A stretch of 64,000 nt of DNA from Pseudoalteromonas sp. 3D05. Its GTDB lineage: Bacteria; Pseudomonadota; Gammaproteobacteria; Enterobacterales; Alteromonadaceae. Positions within the stretch are counted from its first letter, which is position 1; every line of letters begins with the position of its first letter. Positions 37,589 to 46,779 of the stretch are shown one piece after another. A program made the translations under genes and the position numbers. Below the pieces are notes generated by a model. It was not told the DNA's origin, searched no databases, and worked only from the letters and a program-made list of their open reading frames with translations. The stretch is from NCBI RefSeq assembly GCF_002723455.1, contig NZ_PDUS01000003.1, positions 35,983 through 99,982 of the forward strand. The letters are read 5' to 3'.

Positions 37589-39223
37589 ATGAAATTGTTA
37601 ACCAACTGTTTGAATAACTTAAAAGTATCAGCAAAATTACGTCTGATAATTGCATTTGCAAGTATCATCATTTTTATCTTACAAATACACAGTGCCTATG
37701 ACCTTAAAGAGCATATGCTGTTAGAGCGAAAAGCCAGCGCCAAATTATTGATTAATAATCTACAAAGTCAGATTGCCGCACTACAAAATACATATGGTAA
37801 TTCGCCTAAAAAACTAGAGAGTGAAATTAAACGCATTGTAGAAAGCTCTCGCTATGGTGAAAGCGGGTATTTTTTTGTATTTGACCTCAATGGAGAGATG
37901 GTACTTCATCCTATCAAACCTCAACTTAACTCCTTATCAATGACGGAACACGAAAAGCCATTTATTGCGACTGCGTTTACTAAATTTGTTAACACTGCTA
38001 AAGCGTATAACAATGGGTTTGTCTATTATCAGTGGCCTAAGCCAGGTTCAACAGAGCTCGAACAGAAGTCTTCATTTGTACAGCGCTTAAACTATGGGCA
38101 ATGGGTGGTTGGCACTGGGATATATTTAGATGACATAGAGTCAGAATTTACAGAAATGCTTATAGTTAGCGTAATAAGCACATTGGGTTATGTTTTACTA
38201 TTGATCATTTTGGCTTCTTTGGTGGCGCGAAATATTACTAAACCTCTGGCAAAGCTAACATTATCCATGAATGACATAGCAGCGACAAAAGATTTAACTA
38301 TTGTTTTAAAAAGCCATGGTAAAGATGAGCTATCCAGTATGGCGCGTGCTTTTAATGCGATGAATCACGACTTCAAAGGGGTATTGAATATTATCAGTAA
38401 TAATACCAGTACGCTCGCATCCCAAGCTGAAGAGTTGGCTTGTGTAACAAGTCAAATACAAGTAGGAATTATCGAACAAAAGCAGCAAACAATGCAGGTT
38501 GCAAACAATATTGAAGAGCTTAGCTCACAAGCTCTCTCTGTTACTAACCAGACAGAGCAAAGCTTAAACACCACACAAAAAGTTGAAATGCTCAGTAAGC
38601 AAGGTCTAGAGCATGTTGCAGATAATCTCAATTCAATTACTCAAGTTGCTCACAATGTAGAGCAAGCGCAATCTGTAGTACTAGAATTACAGGCCGCATC
38701 AGAACATATTGGTGATATTTTAAATGTGATTAAGCAAGTTGCGGAACAAACCAATCTACTTGCGTTAAATGCGGCAATAGAAGCGGCTAGGGCAGGTGAA
38801 CAAGGACGAGGTTTTGCTGTGGTTGCTGATGAAGTACGCACACTGGCTAAACGCACCCAAGACTCAACAGGCAGTATTGAAGCTATGATTGAGCAATTAC
38901 AGACCCGTGTACAGGTTACTGTTGAACAAATGCTACAAGCACAAAACGCAACGCAGGAAGGTCTAAAAATAAGCCAAAAATGTACACATACTTTGCAAAG
39001 TATCGATGAGGCCGTACTTGTGTTATTTACTATTAATGAAGAAATAGCGCAAGCGACCAGCGAACAGCAAACCGCTGTAACAAACATCAGTCACAATGTG
39101 TCTGAGATCGCAGCCATTGCTGAACAAACACAGTTGGGGGCTAAGCATACGCATCAATCAAGTGAGCAACTGAGTGAAATGTCTCAGCAGTTAAATGGGT
39201 TAGTTGCTGAATTTAAGTTATAG
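37589..39223 (+). CDS. Methyl-accepting chemotaxis protein with Cache sensor
   Basis: This chemoreceptor of 544 aa from ATG 37589 has helix 1 (about 15-32) and a periplasmic single-Cache (sCache_2) domain with [16 protein letters not shown] and [13 protein letters not shown]. Helix 2 (about 190-210) precedes a HAMP domain and the signalling domain with tip [32 protein letters not shown]. Cache receptors of this type often bind small carboxylates, but the ligand is unknown. GTG 37544 and ATGs at 37550 and 37565 are alternative starts; 37589 has GGA upstream. No sigma-28 promoter like that of the first chemoreceptor was found. Confidence 0.9.
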   Translation: MKLLTNCLNNLKVSAKLRLIIAFASIIIFILQIHSAYDLKEHMLLERKASAKLLINNLQSQIAALQNTYGNSPKKLESEIKRIVESSRYGESGYFFVFDLNGEMVLHPIKPQLNSLSMTEHEKPFIATAFTKFVNTAKAYNNGFVYYQWPKPGSTELEQKSSFVQRLNYGQWVVGTGIYLDDIESEFTEMLIVSVISTLGYVLLLIILASLVARNITKPLAKLTLSMNDIAATKDLTIVLKSHGKDELSSMARAFNAMNHDFKGVLNIISNNTSTLASQAEELACVTSQIQVGIIEQKQQTMQVANNIEELSSQALSVTNQTEQSLNTTQKVEMLSKQGLEHVADNLNSITQVAHNVEQAQSVVLELQAASEHIGDILNVIKQVAEQTNLLALNAAIEAARAGEQGRGFAVVADEVRTLAKRTQDSTGSIEAMIEQLQTRVQVTVEQMLQAQNATQEGLKISQKCTHTLQSIDEAVLVLFTINEEIAQATSEQQTAVTNISHNVSEIAAIAEQTQLGAKHTHQSSEQLSEMSQQLNGLVAEFKL

Positions 39224-39384
39224 ATAATTGGCTTTGGTATATACCTTAACTATGTCAATCGTTGAGCTTACACAGGCGCTTACTCTTATTCTTATTACTT
39301 CCTATAATAGGTGTTAATACAGCTTAAGTTTAAGCCCCTGTGACAGACACAATTGAGCACCTTTAGGTGTGTGGGTATAAGGAA

Positions 39385-39936
39385 TCAATTAACGTGTGTT
39401 GCGAGCTTTTTTAATTTGAGCGAAAAGCCCATTATCAAAGTACCAAAAACAACAGCATACGTTGCAACTAGCCAAAGCAAAGTATGAATACCGGCGCTGG
39501 GGTTAAAAACCAAGTACAAGCCAAAAACAACCGAAATGACACCAGTAATAATTAAAAACCACTCCCCAGTTATCTCAGCTCTAAGCTTAATGGCAACAAG
39601 TATTTCAACAGCGCCTATCGTAATGGCCCACGCTGCAACATAATAAAGTAACAGTATGGCTGTGATATTTGGAGCAAATAAAGTGACTGCCCCTGCAATG
39701 AAAGATAAAACCCCTCCGATTAATAACCAGCGCCAATATGGGTTATGTTGTTTTGAACTCCATGCAACCCACGTTCTTAGTAAGCCGTCAAATAAAAAGT
39801 ATCCAGCAAAAAAGAACAACAGAATATTGAGCGATGCCTCTGGAGCAAACCAGGTAATAACACCCAAAACAGTCGCAATCAGGCCCCGAATAAAAAGCAT
39901 TGACCAATTTTTTGAAAGTGTATTTGTTAAACTCAT
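39385..39936 (-). CDS. HdeD-like membrane protein (DUF308)
   Basis: This 183-aa inner-membrane protein has six helices in three short repeats (for example SWSMLFIRGLIATVLGVITWF and WRWLLIGGVLSFIAGAVTLF), matching the HdeD acid-resistance family. In E. coli HdeD contributes to acid resistance at high density; here the role is unproven. ATG 39936 has GAGG at 6 bases; the TTG start at 39948 is unlikely. It lies between the two MscS-type genes in opposite direction. Confidence 0.88.
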   Translation of the reverse strand: MSLTNTLSKNWSMLFIRGLIATVLGVITWFAPEASLNILLFFFAGYFLFDGLLRTWVAWSSKQHNPYWRWLLIGGVLSFIAGAVTLFAPNITAILLLYYVAAWAITIGAVEILVAIKLRAEITGEWFLIITGVISVVFGLYLVFNPSAGIHTLLWLVATYAVVFGTLIMGFSLKLKKLATHVN

Positions 39937-40281
39937 CATATACCTCAAAGGTAGGTGGGCGATGTATCCCTTATACTTGAAAAGCTACGTTAGCGTGTAC
40001 CATCATCTTGGTCAAATAACTTGCGTAAATAACGATAGCCAATTTGATTAAAACAATGATTAACTTTTAAATAATCGTATAGCCTCTTATAGTTAACCTA
40101 AACTCTGAATAATAGACCTATCTCCAGCGGCTACGTTCAACGCTACCTGTGTTGAATTTACTTGCAATAGGCCAGTTATTGACGAGTATATTCGCTTTGT
40201 TACCGTTAAAAGCCTCAGGCTGGAGACGGGTTAATACATTTGCTATTTAAAGGCTACTTTTAAAATACCAAGGATAAATGA
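39937..40281. other. Intergenic region with a relic TIR end
   Basis: 345 bp between divergent genes. At 40093-40114 is TAACCTAAACTCTGAATAAT, close to the end of the 80-bp element at 45068-45147 but without a partner end. Nothing else was recognised; promoters for both genes must lie here. Confidence 0.45.
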
Positions 40282-41970
40282 ATGGCTGAGAACGTGAGGG
40301 GTGGTTGTTTAAATTGGGTAATGATGATTCTGCTTGCCAGTTTAAGTATTGGTGTTTTTGCAGAGCCTGAAATTACCGTAAAATCAATCATGGATAATGA
40401 GGACAAAGAGAAGACACAAACAACGTCCCCCTCACAGCCTAAAGACCTATCAGCAGCTCATAAAACAAGCAATGAACAAGCCATGGAATCAAGCTCGTTA
40501 TACTATGATGAGTTTCATCGATTAACACCACGCTCTGCAATGCAAGCTTACTTTAAAGCAGCACGGGCACGAAACTTTGAATTAGCGGCTAAATATTTAG
40601 ATGTACGTAATTTGCCCCTAAACGTGCAAAGTATTTCACCAGCACTTTTAGCTGAAGACTTATTATTGGTTTTAGACCGAACTGTATGGGTTGATATAGA
40701 CACATTAAGCCAAAGCCCAGAAGGAAAACAAAATGAAGGTGTACCCGATTACCGAGATTTGGTCGCACAAATCCCGACTTCAATTGGCCCTATCCAAATT
40801 CTTTTACAACGTGTTCCAGGAAATAATGGGAGTCCTCGTATTTGGAAAATCTCAAATGCGACAGTAAGTAAAATCCCATTTTTGATTGAAGAGTTTGGTT
40901 ACAACGCTGTGGGAGAGTGGTTATATAGACACTTGCCTCAAGCTGAATTATTAGGAGTGATGTTGTGGCAGTGGGTATATTTTACAGCAACTTTTTTAGG
41001 ATTCGTGTTTTTTGCAGTGCTTATAACACGCATTATTGCTGCAATTATACACCGATTAAGCGTTCATACATCTGCGGATATACTCGCCTTTATCAAAGGA
41101 CCCATTTGCTTATTAATGGCTGTTATTTTGGCACGTACATTTAATGATAAAGCTAATGTAACACTCGCAGTTGTTGCTATCTCCCAGGGGGCAACCGTTT
41201 TAATAATTGCATGGGTTTGGGTGTTTATACGTGCTGTCGACATACTAAAACATCGTTTAGCTGATCGATTTATAATGCAGGACAAGCCTCAGGCAGTTTA
41301 TTTGTTGCGTCCAATGAGTAATGTTTTCAAAGTTATCATCATGATTATGGCGATTTTAATCTGGTTTGAAAATCTAGGCTTTAATGCAACCACATTGATT
41401 GCGGGTCTAGGGATTGGTGGTTTGGCTATTGCGCTGGCCGCACAAAAAACAGTTGAAAACATTATTGGTGCAATTACGCTTTATATTTCAGCCCCAGTAA
41501 AAATTGGTAGCTTGTGTAAGTTTGATAATCATATTGGCACTATTGAAGAAATTGGTTTGAGGGCAACGCGGATCCGAACACTCGAACGCTCAGTTGTTTA
41601 TGTCGCAAACGCTAAATTTGTCGATATGCAACTGGAAAATATTTCTGAGCGAGAGCGTATTTCTTATCGACCCAATTTAATGCTGAGTGCCAAAACGCAG
41701 AAGGACGATCTGCATGCCTTCATAACAGCATTTAAACAGTTATTGACTGAACATGAAGCGATATGTAGTGAGCCCTGTCGAGTAAAATTTAAGGGATTTA
41801 CGCCATGGGCATTACAAGTCGATGTATTGAGTTATGTAAATACTACCGATTTTAATAAGTATCTAGACGTCATAGAAGAACTAAACCTAGCCATTATTTG
41901 TTTACTTAATAAACATAATTGCGAACTTGCGAGTCCAGAGTTCGTAAACCCAAGTGATGACCTAAAATAA
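40282..41970 (+). CDS. MscS-family channel with N-terminal periplasmic domain
   Basis: This 562-aa protein has a signal peptide or first helix (about 10-28) and a ~190-residue periplasmic region containing SALQAYFKAARARNFELAAKYLDV-type helical repeats. Four or five helices follow (about 225-395). The MscS pore segment is TTLIAGLGIGGLAIALAAQKTVENIIGAITLYISAPVKIGSLCKF, with a C-terminal beta domain. It resembles the larger YbdG/MscM-like channels. AAGGA lies 7 bases before ATG 40282. The extra domain may sense the cell wall, which is inference. Confidence 0.87.
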   Translation: MAENVRGGCLNWVMMILLASLSIGVFAEPEITVKSIMDNEDKEKTQTTSPSQPKDLSAAHKTSNEQAMESSSLYYDEFHRLTPRSAMQAYFKAARARNFELAAKYLDVRNLPLNVQSISPALLAEDLLLVLDRTVWVDIDTLSQSPEGKQNEGVPDYRDLVAQIPTSIGPIQILLQRVPGNNGSPRIWKISNATVSKIPFLIEEFGYNAVGEWLYRHLPQAELLGVMLWQWVYFTATFLGFVFFAVLITRIIAAIIHRLSVHTSADILAFIKGPICLLMAVILARTFNDKANVTLAVVAISQGATVLIIAWVWVFIRAVDILKHRLADRFIMQDKPQAVYLLRPMSNVFKVIIMIMAILIWFENLGFNATTLIAGLGIGGLAIALAAQKTVENIIGAITLYISAPVKIGSLCKFDNHIGTIEEIGLRATRIRTLERSVVYVANAKFVDMQLENISERERISYRPNLMLSAKTQKDDLHAFITAFKQLLTEHEAICSEPCRVKFKGFTPWALQVDVLSYVNTTDFNKYLDVIEELNLAIICLLNKHNCELASPEFVNPSDDLK

Positions 41971-42159
41971 AAACTGAAATAATAACCATTACCAACTCTG
42001 TGCTTTTGCTACAATTTTTGCAATTATTTAATACAGGACATATGTCCGCTAAAGTGTGAAATATTTGCATAAATGAGTCTAAAAGTCGTCATGTTGTTGC
42101 TAAAAGTTGTAAAAAACTTGTTTTTTTATACGTATTAATGCAGTAAAAGTGTCATGAAG

Positions 42160-42168
42160 TGCTATAAT
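42160..42168 (+). promoter_or_regulatory. Extended -10 promoter of the second TonB receptor
   Basis: TGC-TATAAT is a perfect extended -10 element, needing no good -35. Transcription from about 42175 would give a leader of roughly 150 nt, GC-richer than its surroundings and containing CCTCTT...AAGAGG pairing. The remaining sequence from 41971 holds no gene. Confidence 0.5.
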
Positions 42169-42328
42169 ATCGTCCGTTCGATCAGCCTCTTTACTTCGTT
42201 TTGCACTCTCGACTAAGAGGTCCGCGCAGATTATTCAAGGCGCGAAAAATTGATTGAGCCCGCCGAGTGAATTTGGCGCAACACCTTAACCGTTGAACAA
42301 GAGTGCATTAAAAAGGCTAAACCCCAAC

Positions 42329-44608
42329 ATGAAAGCAATGAAAAGATCTACGTTAGCAACCCTTATTAATGCAACGTTGTTCTCTGCAGTAGCAGGTACT
42401 TCATTTTCAAGCGCAGCAGAAGATGCCCCCGCTGCAGATAAAAACAACCAATTAGAAGTTATTCAAATTACCGCACGTAAACGTGTAGAGAATGCGCAGG
42501 AAGTTCCTGTTGCAGCATCTGCATTGCAAGGTGACGGGTTAGAAGCAGCAAGCTCTGCTGGTATGGATATTCGCTTTTTAAATGCGAAGATCCCAAGTTT
42601 AACCGTTGAATCTTCGTTTGGTCGTTCATTCCCACGCTTTTATGTTCGTGGTCTTGGTAACTCAGATTTCGATTTGAACTCATCACAACCAGTCTCTTTA
42701 GTGGTAGATGAAATTGTTCAAGAAAGCCCTATTTTAAAAGGTTTCCCTGTATTTGATACGGGGCGAGTTGAAGTTCTTCGTGGACCTCAAGGAACGTTGT
42801 TTGGTCGTAATACACCGGCTGGCTTAGTTAAAATTGACTCTGCACGCCCAACACAAGATTTTGAAGGCTATGCGGCTTTATCTTATGGTTCATTCAATTC
42901 AATTGATTTTGAAGGTGCTGTAAGTGGCGGGTTAACAGATAATGTATCTGCTCGTGTATCTTTATTACGTCAAGAGCGTGATGATTATATTGATAACCGT
43001 TTAGCTGGTAATGAAATTGATGACGCAACGGGTGGTTATCAAGAAACAGCTGCTCGTGTACAATTTTTATATGAAAAAGATGACTTAAGTGCATTATTTA
43101 ATTATCACACACGTGATTTAAATGGTAAGCCAATTGTCTTTCATGCAAACGCGATTGAAGCAGGTACGAACAAACCACGTGCTGGCTTTGACCCAGAAGT
43201 TATTTATCAAGATTCAGTACAGTTTGCGACGCAAAATGTTGAATCACAAGGTGCAAGTTTAAAAGTTGAATATGACTTTAATGCTCATACCTTAACCTCA
43301 ATCAGCGGCTGGGAAAGTGCAGAAATCTTCTCTCGCGCGGATGTTGATGGTGGTTTTGGTTGCGGTAACACATTTGTTCCTGGTTGCCCAACTCCAGAGA
43401 TGGGTCCTGGTTTTATATTCTTAGCATCAGAAACGGCAGATGCTTTACCTGATCATAATCAATACACGCAAGAGTTACGTTTATCGAGTGACTTTGCTGG
43501 TGACTTTAACTATCAAGTTGGTGCTTTTTATTATAATGAAGAGCAAGTTATCGAAACTTATGGTTATGATGGTCTAGGCGCCAATTTCTTAACGGGTTAC
43601 GTACGTCAAGATCAAGAAACGACTGCTTGGGCAGTATTTGCCTCAAGTGAATATCAGTTATCTGATAAGTTAGAAATCACTGCAGGTTTACGTTATTCAG
43701 ATGATAAGCGTGACTTTACTGCATCACGTTATGCATCACCAGAGTCAACTACCGCTAACCTAACTAAGTCTGTGGCACCAGAAGATAGCCATGTATCATG
43801 GGATTTAGCAGCAGCTTATAAATATTCTGATGATATTAACTTATTTGTTCGTGCAGCGAATGGTTTCCGTGCACCAAGTGTTCAAGGCCGTATTCTGTTT
43901 AGCGATGATGTAACAGTTGCTGACTCTGAAACAATTAACTCTATTGAAGCAGGTATCAAGTCAGATGTACTTGATGGTAGTGGTCGTATTAATGCGACTG
44001 TTTTTTACTATCAAATGGATGACCAGCAACTAACCGCTGTTGGTGGTGATGCTGGTAACACTGCACGCTTACTTAACGCTGATAAAACAGTAGGTTATGG
44101 TTTTGAAGTTGATACTCAATGGGTATTATCTGATAACTTTGATGCAACATTCAACTTTAGTTACAACAATACTGAGTTGCAGGACGATGCATTATTTTCG
44201 CAAGGTTGTTTTGCATGTACTATAACAGACCCTTCGACTGACCAAGGTTTTAGCCTTGATGGTAACAGCTTACCTCACGCACCAGAGTGGATTGCTAACT
44301 TTACTTTACGTTACACACAAGAGCTAGGTGACGGTGAGTTTTATGCTTACACTGATTGGTCTTACCGCAGTGAAATTGACTTTTTCTTATATGAATCAGT
44401 TGAATTTACTGGTGAAGCCCTACTTGAAGGTGGCGTGCGCACTGGCTATAAATGGTTCTCGGGCGATTATGAGTATGAAGTAGCAGCCTTTGCTCGTAAC
44501 ATAACTGATGAGCAAGTATTCATCGGCGGTGTTGATTTTAGTAATAACTCAGCAATCGTAAACGAACCGCGCTTTATTGGCGCAGAGTTTAAAGTTAACT
44601 TCTTTTAA
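42329..44608 (+). CDS. TonB-dependent outer-membrane receptor
   Basis: This receptor of 759 aa from ATG 42329 has a signal peptide ending near SFSSAAED and a TonB box LEVIQITARKR. Its plug domain includes RGPQGTLFGRNTPAGLVKI and the 22-strand barrel ends in FKVNFF. It belongs to the large sugar/terpenoid-type receptor group of marine bacteria; the substrate is unknown. The frame opens at TTG 42293; the choice among 42293, 42329 and 42338 is uncertain because ribosome binding sites are weak. It is monocistronic with a strong terminator. Confidence 0.9.
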   Translation: MKAMKRSTLATLINATLFSAVAGTSFSSAAEDAPAADKNNQLEVIQITARKRVENAQEVPVAASALQGDGLEAASSAGMDIRFLNAKIPSLTVESSFGRSFPRFYVRGLGNSDFDLNSSQPVSLVVDEIVQESPILKGFPVFDTGRVEVLRGPQGTLFGRNTPAGLVKIDSARPTQDFEGYAALSYGSFNSIDFEGAVSGGLTDNVSARVSLLRQERDDYIDNRLAGNEIDDATGGYQETAARVQFLYEKDDLSALFNYHTRDLNGKPIVFHANAIEAGTNKPRAGFDPEVIYQDSVQFATQNVESQGASLKVEYDFNAHTLTSISGWESAEIFSRADVDGGFGCGNTFVPGCPTPEMGPGFIFLASETADALPDHNQYTQELRLSSDFAGDFNYQVGAFYYNEEQVIETYGYDGLGANFLTGYVRQDQETTAWAVFASSEYQLSDKLEITAGLRYSDDKRDFTASRYASPESTTANLTKSVAPEDSHVSWDLAAAYKYSDDINLFVRAANGFRAPSVQGRILFSDDVTVADSETINSIEAGIKSDVLDGSGRINATVFYYQMDDQQLTAVGGDAGNTARLLNADKTVGYGFEVDTQWVLSDNFDATFNFSYNNTELQDDALFSQGCFACTITDPSTDQGFSLDGNSLPHAPEWIANFTLRYTQELGDGEFYAYTDWSYRSEIDFFLYESVEFTGEALLEGGVRTGYKWFSGDYEYEVAAFARNITDEQVFIGGVDFSNNSAIVNEPRFIGAEFKVNFF

Positions 44609-44625
44609 GGTTAACTAATTACAAT

Positions 44626-44652
44626 AAAACCCGCTTTTAAAGCGGGTTTTTT
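44626..44652 (+). terminator. Rho-independent terminator after the TonB receptor
   Basis: AAAACCCGCTTT / AAGCGGGTTTTTT with a minimal loop, 18 bp after the stop. Confidence 0.9.
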
Positions 44653-44718
44653 CATTTCTATTGCTAGTTTATACTGCTAAAGTAGCTCTCATTAACTGAT
44701 AAAGAAAAGAGACAAATA

Positions 44719-45018
44719 ATGGCTGGATTTTGGAACTACCGTGTAATTTTTTGTGAAGCGACCAAAGATGAAGCAGCGCAATATCAAATTCATGAAGTTG
44801 AATATAACCTAAATGGTAAAGTAACAAACTGGTCTGAAACCGGTGCGGCACCATTTGGTAATACTGTTGAAGAATTGCAAGCCGATAGTGATCGGTTAAA
44901 AACGGCGTTTGAAAAACCGGTGCTTAAAGTGGTTCGTAAAGAGCGCGGTTATGATTTGGTCGATGTGGAAACTGGCGAAGAAGCATTTGCTGAGCCGCCT
45001 GCTGGCCTCGCAGGATAA
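44719..45018 (+). CDS. Conserved hypothetical protein, 99 aa
   Basis: A soluble, acidic 99-residue protein with start MAGFWNYRVIFCEATKDEAAQYQIHEVEYNLNGKVTNWSE and a central EELQADSDRLKTAFEKPVLKVV. It looks like a compact alpha/beta protein of a conserved but unnamed proteobacterial family. There is no signal peptide. It is a single-gene unit with a terminator at 45031-45056. I cannot assign a function. Confidence 0.7.
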   Translation: MAGFWNYRVIFCEATKDEAAQYQIHEVEYNLNGKVTNWSETGAAPFGNTVEELQADSDRLKTAFEKPVLKVVRKERGYDLVDVETGEEAFAEPPAGLAG

Positions 45019-45030
45019 TTTATCAATTAT

Positions 45031-45056
45031 AAAAGGTGCCGAGTGCGCCTTTTTTT
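45031..45056 (+). terminator. Rho-independent terminator after the 99-aa gene
   Basis: AAAAGGTGC pairs with GCGCCTTTT (one G-U) around a CGAGT loop, followed by a T-run. Confidence 0.7.
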
Positions 45057-45067
45057 AGCGCTTTAAA

Positions 45068-45147
45068 TAACCTGAGCTCTGGATAATAAATATATTTGTG
45101 ATTTAATATCAATACACTAGTACATCTCTTAATCAGAGTTCAGGTTA
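45068..45147. repeat. 80-bp TIR element (family 3)
   Basis: The left end TAACCTGAGCTCTGGATAA and right end TTAATCAGAGTTCAGGTTA are inverted repeats of about 19 bp with few mismatches. The 40-bp AT-rich centre contains AATAAATATATTTG, as at the window start. Related ends occur at 1-33 and 40093-40114. It lies directly before the ribosome binding site of the HAD phosphatase gene and so must form part of its promoter or leader. Confidence 0.7.
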
Positions 45148-45161
45148 AATAAGGAATGACG

Positions 45162-45818
45162 ATGGCTTTACAGGCAATACTATTTGATATGGACGGCACC
45201 TTGGTTGACTCTGAAAGTGTGCATTTTAATTGCTGGAATGACATTTTAGCCGAGTATGGTATTCGCTATGAAGAAGAGGAGTTTTGTCAGCATTTTTCAG
45301 GTAAAGCGACCGTAGAAGCGGCCAAAGAAGTCGTTGCATATTATAACTTAGCAATTACACCACAAGCACTTGCACAACGTAAGTATGATTATTTTAGTGA
45401 ATTTGTCACAACTCACTTGCCACCACTTATGCCATTTGCAAAAGAAACCTTGCTCGCGATTAAAAAAAGTGGTTTAAAGATGGCGTTAGTTACAGGCAGT
45501 GCAAGGGATGAAGCCCTACCTATTCTTAAAGGGTATGGCTTTTATGAACTGTTTGACTGTGTAGTAACGAAGGATGATGTTGCAAACCCAAAGCCTGCTG
45601 GCGATCCTTATTTATTAGCACTGCAAACACTTGCAATTAAACCTGCGAATGCCGTTGCGGTTGAAGATACCCATACCGGTGTAACAGCTGCTTTTAAAGC
45701 AGAGCTCGCTGTGGTAGCGGTGCCTAATAAGCATACCTTAAATCATGATCTCAGCAAAGCGACTGCACAGCTCGTCGATTTACAAGAGTTTTTGCAATGG
45801 GTACAAAATAAACTATAG
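45162..45818 (+). CDS. HAD-family phosphatase, beta-phosphoglucomutase-like
   Basis: This 218-aa cytoplasmic HAD hydrolase has motif I FDMDGTLVDSE, motif II VTGSAR, motif III Lys in KDDVANPKPAGDPYL and motif IV VEDTHTGVTAA. A small helical cap sits between motifs I and II. It likely acts on a sugar phosphate (YqaB/YcjU-like). ATG 45162 is favoured because AAGGA lies six bases upstream; ATG 45156 is too close. The ribosome binding site begins 3 bp after the 80-bp repeat element. Confidence 0.88.
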   Translation: MALQAILFDMDGTLVDSESVHFNCWNDILAEYGIRYEEEEFCQHFSGKATVEAAKEVVAYYNLAITPQALAQRKYDYFSEFVTTHLPPLMPFAKETLLAIKKSGLKMALVTGSARDEALPILKGYGFYELFDCVVTKDDVANPKPAGDPYLLALQTLAIKPANAVAVEDTHTGVTAAFKAELAVVAVPNKHTLNHDLSKATAQLVDLQEFLQWVQNKL

Positions 45819-45848
45819 TTTGCGTATCTACTTTCTAAGGATACGACG

Positions 45849-46715
45849 ATGAAAAAAGGATTTTATACTTTATTATATTTATGGCTAATTATACTGCCTT
45901 TAACTGGTTTAGCTCAAAGTGCTGATGAGGGAAGCGTTACGCCACGTGTTCAGCTTGCAAAAGTGTATGATAAAAGCAGCACAGTGGATGTGTCTGAATA
46001 CTTAGTGAGTGAAAAGTTTGATGGCGTGAGGGCCATTTGGACTGGTGCTGAGTTTGTCACGCGAAATGGCAACCCCATCAAACCTCCTCGCTGGTTTAGC
46101 CGTGTTTTGCCTCAAGTGTGGCTCGATGGTGAGCTTTGGACAAAGCATAATGACTTTGCGGCTCTAAGTGGCATTGTGCGCACAGCCAATCCAGCCGACA
46201 GTGCTTGGCAAAGGGTGACGTTTCGTATTTTTGATATGCCCGATCAGACAAATCCTTTTAGTATTCGCTACAAAAATTACCAACAGTTAGTTAGAGCAAT
46301 TAACAAGCCGCATATTATTGGGGTAGAACAGCACCAGTTTTTGTCAAACCAAGCTCTCACCGCCTTTTTTGAACGAATAACTAAACGCGGTGGTGAAGGG
46401 GTGATGCTGCATCTTGCAAGCGCTAAACATCAAAGTGGTCGCTCTTCAGCGTTGTTAAAACTTAAGCCTTATTTTGACGATGAGGCAACAGTCATTGCTC
46501 ATCATCCAGGCAAAGGAAAATACCATGGGATGCTTGGTGCCTTAAAAGTAAAAAATAACGCTGGAGTTACATTTAAAATAGGAACGGGCTTTAGTGATAA
46601 ACAAAGGCGCGACCCGCCAGCGATTGGTGCTCTTATTACGTACAGATACCATGGCTATACAAAAAATGGTCTACCACGTTTTGCTAGCTTTTTACGTGAG
46701 CGCCCGCAGGAATAA
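45849..46715 (+). CDS. ligE: Exported ATP-dependent DNA ligase (LigE type)
   Basis: This 288-aa minimal ligase has a signal peptide (about residues 1-22, ending GLAQ). The adenylation motif EKFDGVRA makes Lys56 the AMP-bound nucleophile. Motif III lies in VTFRIFDMPD, motif IV in GGEGVMLHL, motif V in LLKLKPY, and an OB-fold domain ends in GYTKNGLPRF. LigE enzymes act in the periplasm or outside the cell and have been linked to competence and extracellular-DNA biofilms. It lies 30 bp after the HAD gene, so may share its transcript. Confidence 0.92.
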   Translation: MKKGFYTLLYLWLIILPLTGLAQSADEGSVTPRVQLAKVYDKSSTVDVSEYLVSEKFDGVRAIWTGAEFVTRNGNPIKPPRWFSRVLPQVWLDGELWTKHNDFAALSGIVRTANPADSAWQRVTFRIFDMPDQTNPFSIRYKNYQQLVRAINKPHIIGVEQHQFLSNQALTAFFERITKRGGEGVMLHLASAKHQSGRSSALLKLKPYFDDEATVIAHHPGKGKYHGMLGALKVKNNAGVTFKIGTGFSDKQRRDPPAIGALITYRYHGYTKNGLPRFASFLRERPQE

Positions 46716-46779
46716 CGTTTTAAAGCTGCGTTAAATGTGCTAAATTGCGCGGCCTTTTTGTCGTCAGTGTGGTGAAGCA

